Positions 9,827-18,071 of a DNA stretch of 64,000 bases are shown piece by piece (positions within the stretch are counted from its first letter, which is position 1; each line of letters opens with the position of its first letter). The stretch covers positions 248,001-312,000 of the forward strand of contig CAXXNY010000005.1 in the NCBI GenBank assembly GCA_963674805.2, written 5' to 3'. The translations under genes were made by a program, and so were the position numbers. Source of the stretch: CALMFG01 sp963674805 (GTDB taxonomy: Bacteria > Bacillota > Clostridia > Christensenellales > CALMFG01). Under the pieces are notes generated by a model. It searched no databases and was not told where the DNA came from. It worked only from the letters and a program-made list of their open reading frames with translations.

Positions 9827-10468
9827 ATGGCAAAGCTTTTCTTTCGTTATGCTGTGATGAACGCAGGCAAGTCCACTCAGCTTTTACAGATCGCGCACGA
9901 CTATGAGCGGAACGGGCGGAAGATTTTATGTATCAAACCAAAAATCGATACAAAGAAGGATGACTATATCATCAGCCGTCTGGAAGACGGCCTGATTAAG
10001 CGTAAAGCGGATTTTCTGACACAGCCGGATAAAGGATGGCTGTATCGCAAGATCAAGGCATGCCAGCAGGAAGCGCGTGAGGCGGGGAAGCCGATTTCAA
10101 TTGTGTTAATTGATGAAGCGCAGTTCTTAAGCGAAGATAATGCCTGGGATTTAGTCAGGGTGGTCGCGTATTTAGATTTGCCGGTGATTGCGTTTGCGCT
10201 TAAGGTTGATGCGTTCGGGAAACCGTTTCCGGGCTCGGCGGCATTGTTTGCACTGGCTCAGGATATCGAAGAAGTGACGACACGGGCAATCTGTACGTAT
10301 TCTGAAAAACCGCGCAAAGCGACATTCCAGGTCAGGCATGTCAATGGCGAACCGGTATTTTCCGGCAATCAGGTGGCAATAGAAGACGAGCAGGAAATTC
10401 TGTATCATCCCGTATGCCTTCAGGAGTATATCAAAATGAAAGACAAGGCAGACGGCTGGAAAGAATAA
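9827..10468 (+). CDS. tdk: thymidine kinase (type II) with degenerate zinc site
   Basis: 213 aa. The enzyme phosphorylates thymidine (deoxyuridine) for salvage. The P-loop MNAGKST is near residue 12 and the Walker B/catalytic motif is DEAQFLSED. In most bacterial type II kinases a CxxC plus a second Cys/His pair bind structural zinc; here I see C156 in AICTYS (second Cys replaced by Ser) and only C197 in HPVCLQEY. The site therefore looks incomplete, as also reported for some homologues. It follows the nucleoside importer by 6 nt and ends at a strong terminator. Confidence 0.92.
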   Translation: MAKLFFRYAVMNAGKSTQLLQIAHDYERNGRKILCIKPKIDTKKDDYIISRLEDGLIKRKADFLTQPDKGWLYRKIKACQQEAREAGKPISIVLIDEAQFLSEDNAWDLVRVVAYLDLPVIAFALKVDAFGKPFPGSAALFALAQDIEEVTTRAICTYSEKPRKATFQVRHVNGEPVFSGNQVAIEDEQEILYHPVCLQEYIKMKDKADGWKE

Positions 10469-10471
10469 ATA

Positions 10472-10503
10472 AAAAGCCTCCGGAATTCCGGAGGCTTTTC
10501 TTT
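10472..10503. terminator. bidirectional terminator between tdk and apbE
   Basis: A perfect palindrome (arm AAAAGCCTCCGGAA, 10472-10499) with A/T tails on both sides separates two convergent genes and can end transcription from both. Confidence 0.9.
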
Positions 10504-11563
10504 AGTTTAAGGCTTCAACGATCGTATAGCCGTCCATCTCGGCGGTGTTTTCCGTCACCAGCGGCCGCAGGCCTTCGGTGATATAGATTTGATTGTCTTT
10601 TGTGATGAATACGGCTTCGGCGTTATCAAGTGACTCAATTAACGCAAGCCCGTCAGTGATACCGAGCAGCAGCACGGTGGTGGAAAGCGCGTCTGCGGTA
10701 ATCCCATCATCCGTCACAATGGTGATTTGGCTGATGTTGGTATCAACCGGATAGCCGGTGAACGGATTCAGGATATGATGGTACCGCTGTCCGTCAACCT
10801 CAAAATACCGCTCATAATCGCCGGATGACACCACGGCTTTGTCTCCGGATTCCAATGCCAGTAAATAGGCGCCGCGCGCATCCTCCGGCTTTTGAACGCC
10901 GACGGAAAAGGCGCTTCCGTCCGGTTTGGTTCCGACGGGCAGAACGTTGCCTCCGGCGTTAATCAGCGCACTTGTCGCGCCGTTTTCCATCAAAAAACGC
11001 TTGACTTCGTCGGTAATGGCGCCTTTGGCGATTGCACCGAGATTAGCAACCATGCCTTTATCCGCAAGCATGACCTGATTGTTATCATAAAATATGATAC
11101 GGTTATAGCCGATGAGCGGCAGTACGGTATCCAATTCTTCAGAGGTCGGAATATGACCGTTTGGCGGATCAATGGCCCAAAGATCAATCAAAGGCCCGGC
11201 CGTGACATCAAACATACCGCCTGAAAGTTGGCTGTATTCCACGCTGGTTTTAAGAATATCATAGGTGAACGGGTCAACCGTTACGGGTGTGACCCCCGCA
11301 TTCTCTGCCAGCCGGTCAAGATCGCTGTCTTCAATATGAATACTCAAAAGGCGCTCATAGGATTCAATCAAGGCAAACGCATCATCAATAACCGATTCGT
11401 CGATGGGATCATTGGTATAATAATAGACCTTGATATTGATGATCGTATCCAATAAAAAAGCGTTTTTTGAGGTATAGGTAATGGCGTTTGTACATCCCGG
11501 CAGAAGGCAGATAAATAGGATTAAAATCAAAACCAGGAATATGATTTGATACGTACGTTTCAT
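10502..11563 (-). CDS. apbE: FAD:protein FMN transferase (ApbE) lipoprotein
   Basis: 353 aa. ApbE attaches FMN covalently to Thr/Ser residues of partner flavoproteins such as RNF/NQR or extracellular reductases. The N terminus has a signal peptide and a lipobox (LLPGC, about residue 24), placing it on the outer face of the membrane. The family motifs SGGMFDVTAGPL, GAIAKGAITDEV and the FMN/Mg region DGITADALSTTVLLLG are present. The ATG follows GGAG at 7 nt. No flavinylated partner is adjacent. Confidence 0.93.
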   Translation of the reverse strand: MKRTYQIIFLVLILILFICLLPGCTNAITYTSKNAFLLDTIINIKVYYYTNDPIDESVIDDAFALIESYERLLSIHIEDSDLDRLAENAGVTPVTVDPFTYDILKTSVEYSQLSGGMFDVTAGPLIDLWAIDPPNGHIPTSEELDTVLPLIGYNRIIFYDNNQVMLADKGMVANLGAIAKGAITDEVKRFLMENGATSALINAGGNVLPVGTKPDGSAFSVGVQKPEDARGAYLLALESGDKAVVSSGDYERYFEVDGQRYHHILNPFTGYPVDTNISQITIVTDDGITADALSTTVLLLGITDGLALIESLDNAEAVFITKDNQIYITEGLRPLVTENTAEMDGYTIVEALN

Positions 11564-11749
11564 GCAACCGCTCCATCCTTTGTTCCATCAATTATACTTC
11601 AGTTTCACAAAAAACCGCAACGCTGATTTATTTTTCATTTTGCCGGATATGGCTAGCGTAACAACCAGTAACTGTGATAAAATGGTTATCGGGCGGTACC
11701 CGACGTCTTGCGACATTTATATCATCATGCCGATGGAAGAGAAAAACAA

Positions 11750-13078
11750 ATGAAAAAAATAAACAAGATTTTTGGTTTTTTACAGAATAACGTCTATTAT
11801 TATCTTTGCCTTGCGGCTATTGTTTTGGCTTATGGATTGAATATTTGGCTGAATGCCGTGCTCTATCTGCTGTTTGCCGTGAATATCATCGCAAATATGC
11901 GAAAGGACCGGTTTTTATATACTTTTTTTGCGCTGGTCATTTTTGAAGCCCAGCTGCATTCCGATTTAATCTTTTCACCTTATATGCTCTCATCGCTGGT
12001 AAAGGTCTATTATATCGTCTTTGCGGTTCGTGTCGTGATGGATGTGATCAGAAAGACCAAATATAAGTTTGACTGGCTGTCGACCGCACTCGCGCTGATC
12101 TTTATCGCGACCAGTTTTGCGTACGCGCCCGATTTTTCCAGCGGTGCGTCTTATATGATAAAAACGGCCGCGGTTGTCTTGTATATGATCTTTTATTTGG
12201 GAGCAAACACCGAACGAGACAAGTCAGTAGGCGAGATGCTGTCCGTTATCGCGTTGTTTATGCTGCTGTCCGGTGTCTATGGCGTAACGCGAAATCTGTA
12301 CTGGGATAACAGGCTTTGCTCGACCATCAAAGACCCGAACTATTCCGCGATGTATTTTGCAATGGGAATGATTGCCTCGTTTAATGCCACGCTCTTTAAA
12401 AAGTGGTTTAAGGCGTTTATCACTGCGAGTCTTGCCGGCCTGATGCTGATGACCATGAGCCTGACCGGTATCGCATTGACCTGTATTGTGCTTGCGGTTT
12501 ATTTTATGGTAACGCAGGGCTTCAAACGGGTCATATTGGTAATCGGGATTATTGCGGTTGTGATTGGCGCGGTGCTGGTGATTCCAGCAAAAGAGGACTC
12601 AAAGTTTGATTACTTAAAAACTAGAGTCACAAAGGCCTATGTGATTGATGAAACCGATTATACGTTTGATTATGGTGATGATTTCACCGAAAATGAACGC
12701 TATTTTAATTACATAACCAATAACCGGTATTATCTCGTCCAATCCTATATGGACGAGTACGCTGAACTGCCGGCCAATCAGAAGCTGTTCGGCGGCAATA
12801 ACGTTATTGAGGGGGATTACCGGGATGAAATGGTCGAAAAATATACGACAGTATCGCATAACACATATATTGATATGATGTTCATGATTGGCCTGGTCCC
12901 AATGGCGGCAGTCACACTGCTGCTGCTGATTCGTGTTGTACAGTTACTCAGGGAATATAAGAAGGACAAGAGCAAACAGGTGCTCAGCCTGCTTTTCGTT
13001 AAGCTGATTATATTGGTGTTCGGCTTGACATTATCGTTCTTCTCCTATCGATATTTTATCGTATTTTCACTGATTTAA
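11750..13078 (+). CDS. O-antigen-ligase-like polytopic membrane protein
   Basis: 442 aa from the ATG at 11750 (GGAAGAG upstream); an upstream in-frame TTG at 11708 is less likely. There are about ten to eleven membrane segments with a large extracytoplasmic loop (about residues 275-370, rich in Tyr/Asp/Glu), the topology of Wzy polymerases and O-antigen ligases. The CSTIKDPNYSAMYFAMGM segment resembles the DPN(H/Y) motif seen in that superfamily. A role in surface-glycan or teichuronic-type polymer assembly is inferred; no glycosyltransferases are adjacent, so this is only family-level. Confidence 0.7.
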   Translation: MKKINKIFGFLQNNVYYYLCLAAIVLAYGLNIWLNAVLYLLFAVNIIANMRKDRFLYTFFALVIFEAQLHSDLIFSPYMLSSLVKVYYIVFAVRVVMDVIRKTKYKFDWLSTALALIFIATSFAYAPDFSSGASYMIKTAAVVLYMIFYLGANTERDKSVGEMLSVIALFMLLSGVYGVTRNLYWDNRLCSTIKDPNYSAMYFAMGMIASFNATLFKKWFKAFITASLAGLMLMTMSLTGIALTCIVLAVYFMVTQGFKRVILVIGIIAVVIGAVLVIPAKEDSKFDYLKTRVTKAYVIDETDYTFDYGDDFTENERYFNYITNNRYYLVQSYMDEYAELPANQKLFGGNNVIEGDYRDEMVEKYTTVSHNTYIDMMFMIGLVPMAAVTLLLLIRVVQLLREYKKDKSKQVLSLLFVKLIILVFGLTLSFFSYRYFIVFSLI

Positions 13079-13102
13079 ATTTAATAAAAAAGAGGTGAAA
13101 GG

Positions 13103-13633
13103 ATGGAAACAACAATGGATTTAAAAAGAGAATTCAGGATTGTTGCAGATTTCCCGAAAGACGGCATTAACTTCATTGACATTACACCAATCCTGCAAGA
13201 TCCAAAACTGCTGAAACACGCAGTGGATGCACTCTGCGACATGGCATCAAAATATGACTTTGATCTGGTGATTGCACCTGAATCCCGCGGATTTATTCTC
13301 GGCACTCCGGTATGCTATCTCATGAACAAAGGCTTTGTTCCCGTGAGAAAGAAGGGAAAACTGCCTTACGCGACAGCGTCTATAGAGTATGACCTTGAAT
13401 ACGGCAGTGCAATTCTCGAAATCCATAAGGATGCGATTCGTTCCGGACAGAAAGTCATCCTGATTGATGACCTGCTGGCGACAGGCGGCACAACGCTTGC
13501 GAATATCAAGCTGGTCGAAGACCTCGGCGGGATAGTCGAAGCGGTGGTTTGTCTGGTTGAATTATCGTTCTTAAACGGCCGTGATCGCTTAAAAGGCTAT
13601 CCGGTTGAGTCAGTTGTCAGATTTGAAGAATAA
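13103..13633 (+). CDS. apt: adenine phosphoribosyltransferase
   Basis: 176 aa, the usual length. The enzyme makes AMP from adenine and PRPP. The PRPP-binding loop is VILIDDLLATGGTTLA, and the N-terminal block FRIVADFPKDGINFIDITPIL is typical of Apt. AAAGAGGTGAAAGG before ATG 13103 is a strong ribosome site. It stands alone between two membrane-protein genes and adds to the nucleobase salvage genes of the first 20 kb. Confidence 0.95.
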   Translation: METTMDLKREFRIVADFPKDGINFIDITPILQDPKLLKHAVDALCDMASKYDFDLVIAPESRGFILGTPVCYLMNKGFVPVRKKGKLPYATASIEYDLEYGSAILEIHKDAIRSGQKVILIDDLLATGGTTLANIKLVEDLGGIVEAVVCLVELSFLNGRDRLKGYPVESVVRFEE

Positions 13634-13758
13634 GTGAACGATGGCGCTAAACGATTGACAGCCGGCCCGTACAAGGATAAAATCTTTTAAAGTAAGAATT
13701 TTGGATAAAATTGGTGGCTTATGGCCATATACAGCCTGTTTTATTCTCTTAGGAAATA

Positions 13759-14754
13759 ATGATGAAGAAAAATACACCCTCCCGGTTTGAGAAAACCGGC
13801 GCGAAAAAGCCGGTTCAGAAGGGCGGAAAAACAAAAGAACAACAATCCTTTGACGGTCTGCATATCAATAAACGCGTATTGTATTACGTGATTATTCCGG
13901 CAGCCGCACTGGTTTTAACTGCGGCGTTTGTCATGGCAGGATACGTTACGGGTAAGGCGATTGCGCAGAAGGAAGCGCTCGCAGCAGAGCAGGCATTGGC
14001 TGAGATGGTCACTCCGACACCGGAACCGACGCCGACACCTACGCCGACGCCCACACCCTCGCCCAGCCCGAGCCCATCTCCGTCACCTTCTCCGAGTGAA
14101 ATGCCTGAGGAGACGGAAGAAACCAACTATTACGGCAGGCTTGGCGGCACAAATGACGGTGGCGCAACCTATATGGGCAGGCTCACTTTCGTGGGCGGAG
14201 ATGCGGCGAACAAACTGAATTTTTATTATGATTCAATAACGGATGAACACACCTGGTATGCACCATCTAATCATGGCGTGATTTTGGAGCAACTGGAAGT
14301 CAGTTATAATGGCAAAGAATATTTGCTGCCTGAGGCAATGGGGTTGGTAAAGCCCGATATCGTTGTGCTGGCCTTTTGCGGCATCAACTTCGGCTCCCGC
14401 TCCTGGGAAGCGGATAAGTTTGTTGACGAGTATAAAACCTTAATTGAGACACTCAAACAGTATTCGTCATCCAATACCCAGTTTGTCATCATGTCGCTGT
14501 TCCCGATCACGCAGGAGTATGAAGATGAGGACACCCATTACAACCAGACAAATGCTCGGATCAGCGAGATCAACAGGGGGCTTGAGAAATACGCCTATAA
14601 CAACGAATGTTATTATCTTGATGTCAATGGCGTATTAAGAGGCAGCGATGGTGCGCTTAAGGAAGAATACTGGGGTGATGCCACATCAATATTGAATCGC
14701 GAGGGATACCGGGTGGTATATAATTATACAAAAACACACCAGGTCCTTCATTAA
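13759..14754 (+). CDS. membrane-anchored protein with Thr-Pro/Ser-Pro linker, SGNH-like domain (copy 1)
   Basis: 331 aa. A basic cytoplasmic head (residues 1-35) is followed by a membrane segment (about 37-62), a short acidic/Ala region, a linker of alternating T-P then S-P (about 90-115), then an exported domain. The exported domain has IKPDIVVLAFCGINFG-like spacing (here VKPDIVVLAFCGINF), a YKTLIETLKQY helix, FVIMSLFPIT and YYLDVNGVL, resembling an SGNH/GDSL hydrolase core in which the Gly-x-Asn block is recognisable. A clear GDSL nucleophile motif is not seen, so activity is uncertain. A paralogue follows 14 nt downstream. Confidence 0.6.
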   Translation: MMKKNTPSRFEKTGAKKPVQKGGKTKEQQSFDGLHINKRVLYYVIIPAAALVLTAAFVMAGYVTGKAIAQKEALAAEQALAEMVTPTPEPTPTPTPTPTPSPSPSPSPSPSPSEMPEETEETNYYGRLGGTNDGGATYMGRLTFVGGDAANKLNFYYDSITDEHTWYAPSNHGVILEQLEVSYNGKEYLLPEAMGLVKPDIVVLAFCGINFGSRSWEADKFVDEYKTLIETLKQYSSSNTQFVIMSLFPITQEYEDEDTHYNQTNARISEINRGLEKYAYNNECYYLDVNGVLRGSDGALKEEYWGDATSILNREGYRVVYNYTKTHQVLH

Positions 14755-14768
14755 ATCGGATAAACGGA

Positions 14769-15752
14769 ATGAGTATCATGGATCAAAAGAAAAAAAAGAT
14801 ATTGGATGAAAAATTAAAGCAGGCACAGCAAGCCAATCAGGTCTTTATCAGTAAAAAGACCCTCTTTGGCGTGATTATCCCAATCGCCGCTGTTGTTTTA
14901 ATCGGGATTGCCGTAATGGCAGGCGTTATGATCGGCATGCAAAATACTGAACCGGTTGAGGTAGTGGAAGCATCGCCGACACCAACCCCGACACCGACCC
15001 CCACACCAACGCCAACCCCGACGCCGACACCGACGCCGACGCCAAGCCCGTCGCCTGAAGAGACCGAGGAAGCTGAAACTGCGGTATCAACCAGTTATGG
15101 ACGGCTCCAACGGACTTCTGATGCAGGCGATGCATATTATGATTCACTTTATTATGTCGGCGGCGTGGAAATTGTCAGCCTGGCCCTGTATACCGGAATA
15201 CCCGATGATCATGTGCTGGCTAAGGACGACGGATTTACGCATGTCAGCGCGATTAACGACGCACGCTTTACGGTTTCCGGCGCCAGTGGTTACCATACCG
15301 TCCCGGAAGCGCTAGGTATTATCAAGCCGAAGGGTGTTGTGCTGTGTTTTGGTTACAACGGTCTGCCGTATATGAGCGACAGTACTTTTATTTATTATTA
15401 CCGTGAACTGATAGAAGACATTCAGAAGGCGACCCCGGATACGAAGATTGTCATTCAGATGTGTTACCCGATTACGTATACCGCCGAACAGGAAGAGCTG
15501 CTTAAGGTGCGGGATGCGGATGTCGGTCAGTACACCAACGAAAAAATCGACACTGTCAACGGCCATCTCCAGGGACTGGCCAAGGAAATGAAAGTCTATT
15601 ATCTGGCTTCCGACGGCGTTATTAAACTGAACGATGCCGATGTGGCGCCGCTTGATCCGGCATATGCGGATACGGATGGTATGAAGCTGAACCGGGCGGG
15701 AAATGAAAAAATTGCCGATTATATAAGGCAGCATAAAATCCCGGGTTATTGA
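14769..15752 (+). CDS. membrane-anchored protein with Thr-Pro linker, SGNH-like domain (copy 2)
   Basis: 327 aa; the start is ATG 14769 or 14778. It has the same plan as the preceding gene: basic head, one membrane segment (about 30-55), a pure T-P repeat linker (about 73-92), then an exported domain with YGRLQRTSDAGDAYYDSLYYVGG, GIIKPKGVVLCFGYNGLPY, IVIQMCYPITYT and YYLASDGVIKL. The aligned blocks (PEALGIIKP / PEAMGLVKP; YGRL) show a tandem duplication followed by strong divergence. Such tethered modules act at or outside the membrane; the substrate is unknown. Confidence 0.6.
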   Translation: MSIMDQKKKKILDEKLKQAQQANQVFISKKTLFGVIIPIAAVVLIGIAVMAGVMIGMQNTEPVEVVEASPTPTPTPTPTPTPTPTPTPTPTPSPSPEETEEAETAVSTSYGRLQRTSDAGDAYYDSLYYVGGVEIVSLALYTGIPDDHVLAKDDGFTHVSAINDARFTVSGASGYHTVPEALGIIKPKGVVLCFGYNGLPYMSDSTFIYYYRELIEDIQKATPDTKIVIQMCYPITYTAEQEELLKVRDADVGQYTNEKIDTVNGHLQGLAKEMKVYYLASDGVIKLNDADVAPLDPAYADTDGMKLNRAGNEKIADYIRQHKIPGY

Positions 15753-15766
15753 TGCGGATTAAATGA

Positions 15767-15808
15767 CGCCTGAACCGCGAAACAGCGGTTTGGGCGCTTT
15801 TCTTTTTA
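15767..15808 (+). terminator. terminator after the tandem anchored proteins
   Basis: A 12-bp stem (CGCCTGAACCGC / GCGGTTTGGGCG, two G-T pairs) followed by a T-rich tail. Confidence 0.8.
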
Positions 15809-15856
15809 CCCGTGTTGCGATATGATGATAGAGACTAAAACACAAGGAGAATGCGT

Positions 15857-16687
15857 GTGAGCAGGGCCGACCAGATTTTTATTGAAAACTGCAGCTTGAT
15901 TTTAAACGAAGGATACCGCGATGATACCGAGGAAGTCCGGCCAAAATGGGAGGACGGAACGCCTGCGCACACGATTAAGCGCTTCGGGATCGTCAACCGG
16001 TATGACCTGGCACAGGAATTTCCGATTTTGACAATCCGCAAAACCGCGTTTAAATCCTGCATCGATGAGCTGCTATGGATATGGCAGAAACGATCGAATA
16101 ACGTGAATGATTTAAACAGCCGGATATGGGATGCATGGGCGGATGAAAACGGCACCATCGGGAAAGCCTACGGCTATCAGCTGGCTGTTCCGCATGCCTA
16201 TAAAGAAGGTGAGTTTAATCAGGTTGACCGCGTTATATATGATTTAAAACACAATCCGGCGAGCCGGCGCATTATCACGAATATGTATAACCACGCCGAT
16301 TTAAACGCGATGCGGCTGTATCCTTGCGCGTACAGCATGACCTTTAATGTGTCGGGCAACGTCTTAAACGGTATTTTAAACCAACGGTCTCAGGATATGC
16401 TGGTGGCGAATAACTGGAATGTCTGCCAGTATGCTGTGCTGATGCATATGATGGCGCAGGTTTCGGGCTTGAAAGCCGGAGAACTTGTCCACGTGATCGC
16501 CGATGCACATATCTATGACCGCCATATTCCATTGGTGGAGGAAGTCATGCAGAATCCTGTTTATGATGCGCCGAAGTTTGAATTGGACACGGATATAACT
16601 GACTTTTATGACTTTACAGTAGAAAGCTTCCGCCTGACCGGATATCAGGCATCCAGCCTTTCCGGACGCATTCCGGTTGCGGTTTAG
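15857..16687 (+). CDS. thyA: thymidylate synthase ThyA
   Basis: About 276 aa. The enzyme makes dTMP from dUMP using methylene-tetrahydrofolate. The active-site Cys is in LYPCAYSMTF, and the dUMP-binding blocks RSQDMLVANNWNVCQYAVLMHMMA and HVIADAHIYDRH are clear. I choose GTG 15857 because AAGGAG (15844-15849) sits at the proper 7 nt; ATG 15851 would touch the ribosome site. It is 11 nt upstream of folA, which regenerates the folate that ThyA oxidises. Confidence 0.93.
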   Translation: MSRADQIFIENCSLILNEGYRDDTEEVRPKWEDGTPAHTIKRFGIVNRYDLAQEFPILTIRKTAFKSCIDELLWIWQKRSNNVNDLNSRIWDAWADENGTIGKAYGYQLAVPHAYKEGEFNQVDRVIYDLKHNPASRRIITNMYNHADLNAMRLYPCAYSMTFNVSGNVLNGILNQRSQDMLVANNWNVCQYAVLMHMMAQVSGLKAGELVHVIADAHIYDRHIPLVEEVMQNPVYDAPKFELDTDITDFYDFTVESFRLTGYQASSLSGRIPVAV

Positions 16688-16698
16688 GGGATCTGACG

Positions 16699-17196
16699 AT
16701 GAATATCATTGTAGCGGTGGACAAAAACTGGGGTATCGGGAAAGACGGCGATTTGCTGGTATCGTTAAAACCCGATATGGCGTTTTTCCGGCGGATGACG
16801 GAGGGCAAAACTGTTATTTTAGGCAGAAAGACGCTGGAAAGCTTCCCGGGCGGGAATCCGCTGAAGGGGAGGACTCATATTGTATTCAGCCGGACGCTTG
16901 CCGCGGACACGGCGGGGATTCATGTGATTAAAAACTTAGAAACATTAAAGAAACTCAATATGGATTTATCCGACAGCTTTGTCATCGGCGGTGAAGCAGT
17001 TTATCGCCTGATGCTGCCATACTGTGAAACAGCGTATATTACGAAAATCGACCGCGCATTTGATGCGGATACTTATTTCCCTGATTTGGACGCATTGCCG
17101 AATTGGCAATGTGAGGAAATACTAGAGCGCTTTTCAGAAAACGGCGTGAATGCCGAAATCATCGTTTATCACAACACCAATATCAAGCCGTTATAA
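16699..17196 (+). CDS. folA: dihydrofolate reductase
   Basis: 165 aa. The enzyme reduces dihydrofolate to tetrahydrofolate with NADPH. The N-terminal block IIVAVDKNWGIGKDGDLLVSLKPDMAFF (catalytic Asp in the KPDM region), the VILGRKTLESFP motif and FVIGGEAVYRLM are standard. It is in an operon with thyA. It ends convergently with, and overlaps by 6 nt, the minus-strand GNAT gene; no terminator is evident between them. Confidence 0.95.
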   Translation: MNIIVAVDKNWGIGKDGDLLVSLKPDMAFFRRMTEGKTVILGRKTLESFPGGNPLKGRTHIVFSRTLAADTAGIHVIKNLETLKKLNMDLSDSFVIGGEAVYRLMLPYCETAYITKIDRAFDADTYFPDLDALPNWQCEEILERFSENGVNAEIIVYHNTNIKPL

Positions 17197-17673
17197 CGGA
17201 TAAGTCATGGGCGTATGGCGGATACCGTTAATAATCTTTTCAGGTTCGGTATCACGAAAACCCAAGGCGCGATAAAATGGCAGTGCATACGGTGAGGAAT
17301 TGACTGTAATCCGGTCATAGCCGCCGTGCGCTATGACGTCCCGCTTAATGAAGTCAAACAGCCGTTTCCCTATCCCGCGTCTGTGATAGGCTTCATCAAC
17401 AAACATCAGGCAGACGTGATTGATGTTCCTGGATGCGCACACCCCCACAATATTATTATCGTCAAAGCATCCCCAAAGCGACAGATCACCGGCTTCGGCC
17501 TTTTCTGATATGGAATTAAGGGCAATAAACTCAAGGAATGATTGTACGCCTTCCGCAGGATATTCCGGCGCTTCAAAGCGCATAAAAACTTTTTTAACCA
17601 GATTCATTGCGCCGGGAAGCTCTACTAAAGCAATTGTTTTATATTCAAGGCCGTGGGTTTCTTTTCGCATCAT
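17191..17673 (-). CDS. GNAT family N-acetyltransferase
   Basis: 160 aa. The acetyl-CoA-binding motif A is CLMFVDEAYHRRGIGKRLFDFI (R/QxxGxG/A as RRGIGK), followed by ITVNSSPYALPFYRALGF (motif B). The acceptor cannot be predicted. ATG 17673 (or 17670) has a GGAG upstream. It is a single gene, convergent with folA. Confidence 0.88.
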   Translation of the reverse strand: MMRKETHGLEYKTIALVELPGAMNLVKKVFMRFEAPEYPAEGVQSFLEFIALNSISEKAEAGDLSLWGCFDDNNIVGVCASRNINHVCLMFVDEAYHRRGIGKRLFDFIKRDVIAHGGYDRITVNSSPYALPFYRALGFRDTEPEKIINGIRHTPMTYPL

Positions 17674-17839
17674 TTTACTCCGTATCCATTGTTAAAATTA
17701 GTCTAACACAGCTTTCGCATCCGTTCAAATGCGGAATCAAAATAATGGATAAAACTGAAAAATAATAGTAGACATTTGATTGGTTATCATATATTATCGT
17801 CTCAATAAAAAAAAAGAATAGCGGAACTGTTGGAGGGTA

Positions 17840-17922
17840 TGTTATAATAACAACGATGAGACCAAAGTCCCGTGAAGTACGTGCGAACCACACGGTTATC
17901 ATAACGAACGGGAACTTTTTTC
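17840..17922 (+). ncRNA. candidate small RNA or leader ending in a terminator hairpin
   Basis: The 398-nt gap 17674-18071 holds no gene. An extended -10 promoter (TGT-TATAAT, 17840-17848) is followed by a 50-nt imperfect hairpin (arms 17865-17873 and 17908-17917, one bulge) and a run of T. A transcript of about 65-70 nt is predicted. Three GTTATCAT octamers (17783, 17895, 17927) flank or lie inside it. No -35 box is obvious. It could also be an attenuator in the leader of citrate synthase. Confidence 0.4.
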
Positions 17923-18071
17923 GTTAGTTATCATTTCGTTTCAATCGACAATTAATATTAACCGATAACAGATTTAATTGACTTTGGATGGTGCACGGTG
18001 ACGTATTAAGAACCGATGCATAATGCTTATAATTGTTCTTGTTGAACAAAAATGGAGAGAAAGGGGACTGT

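Noticed and set aside
14020..14100. Tandem short repeats that could look like a CRISPR or minisatellite
   Set aside because: They are codon repeats for the Thr-Pro/Ser-Pro linkers of two membrane proteins, without spacers.
14970..15050. Second block of short tandem repeats
   Set aside because: Same explanation: the Thr-Pro linker of copy 2; no spacer-repeat organisation.
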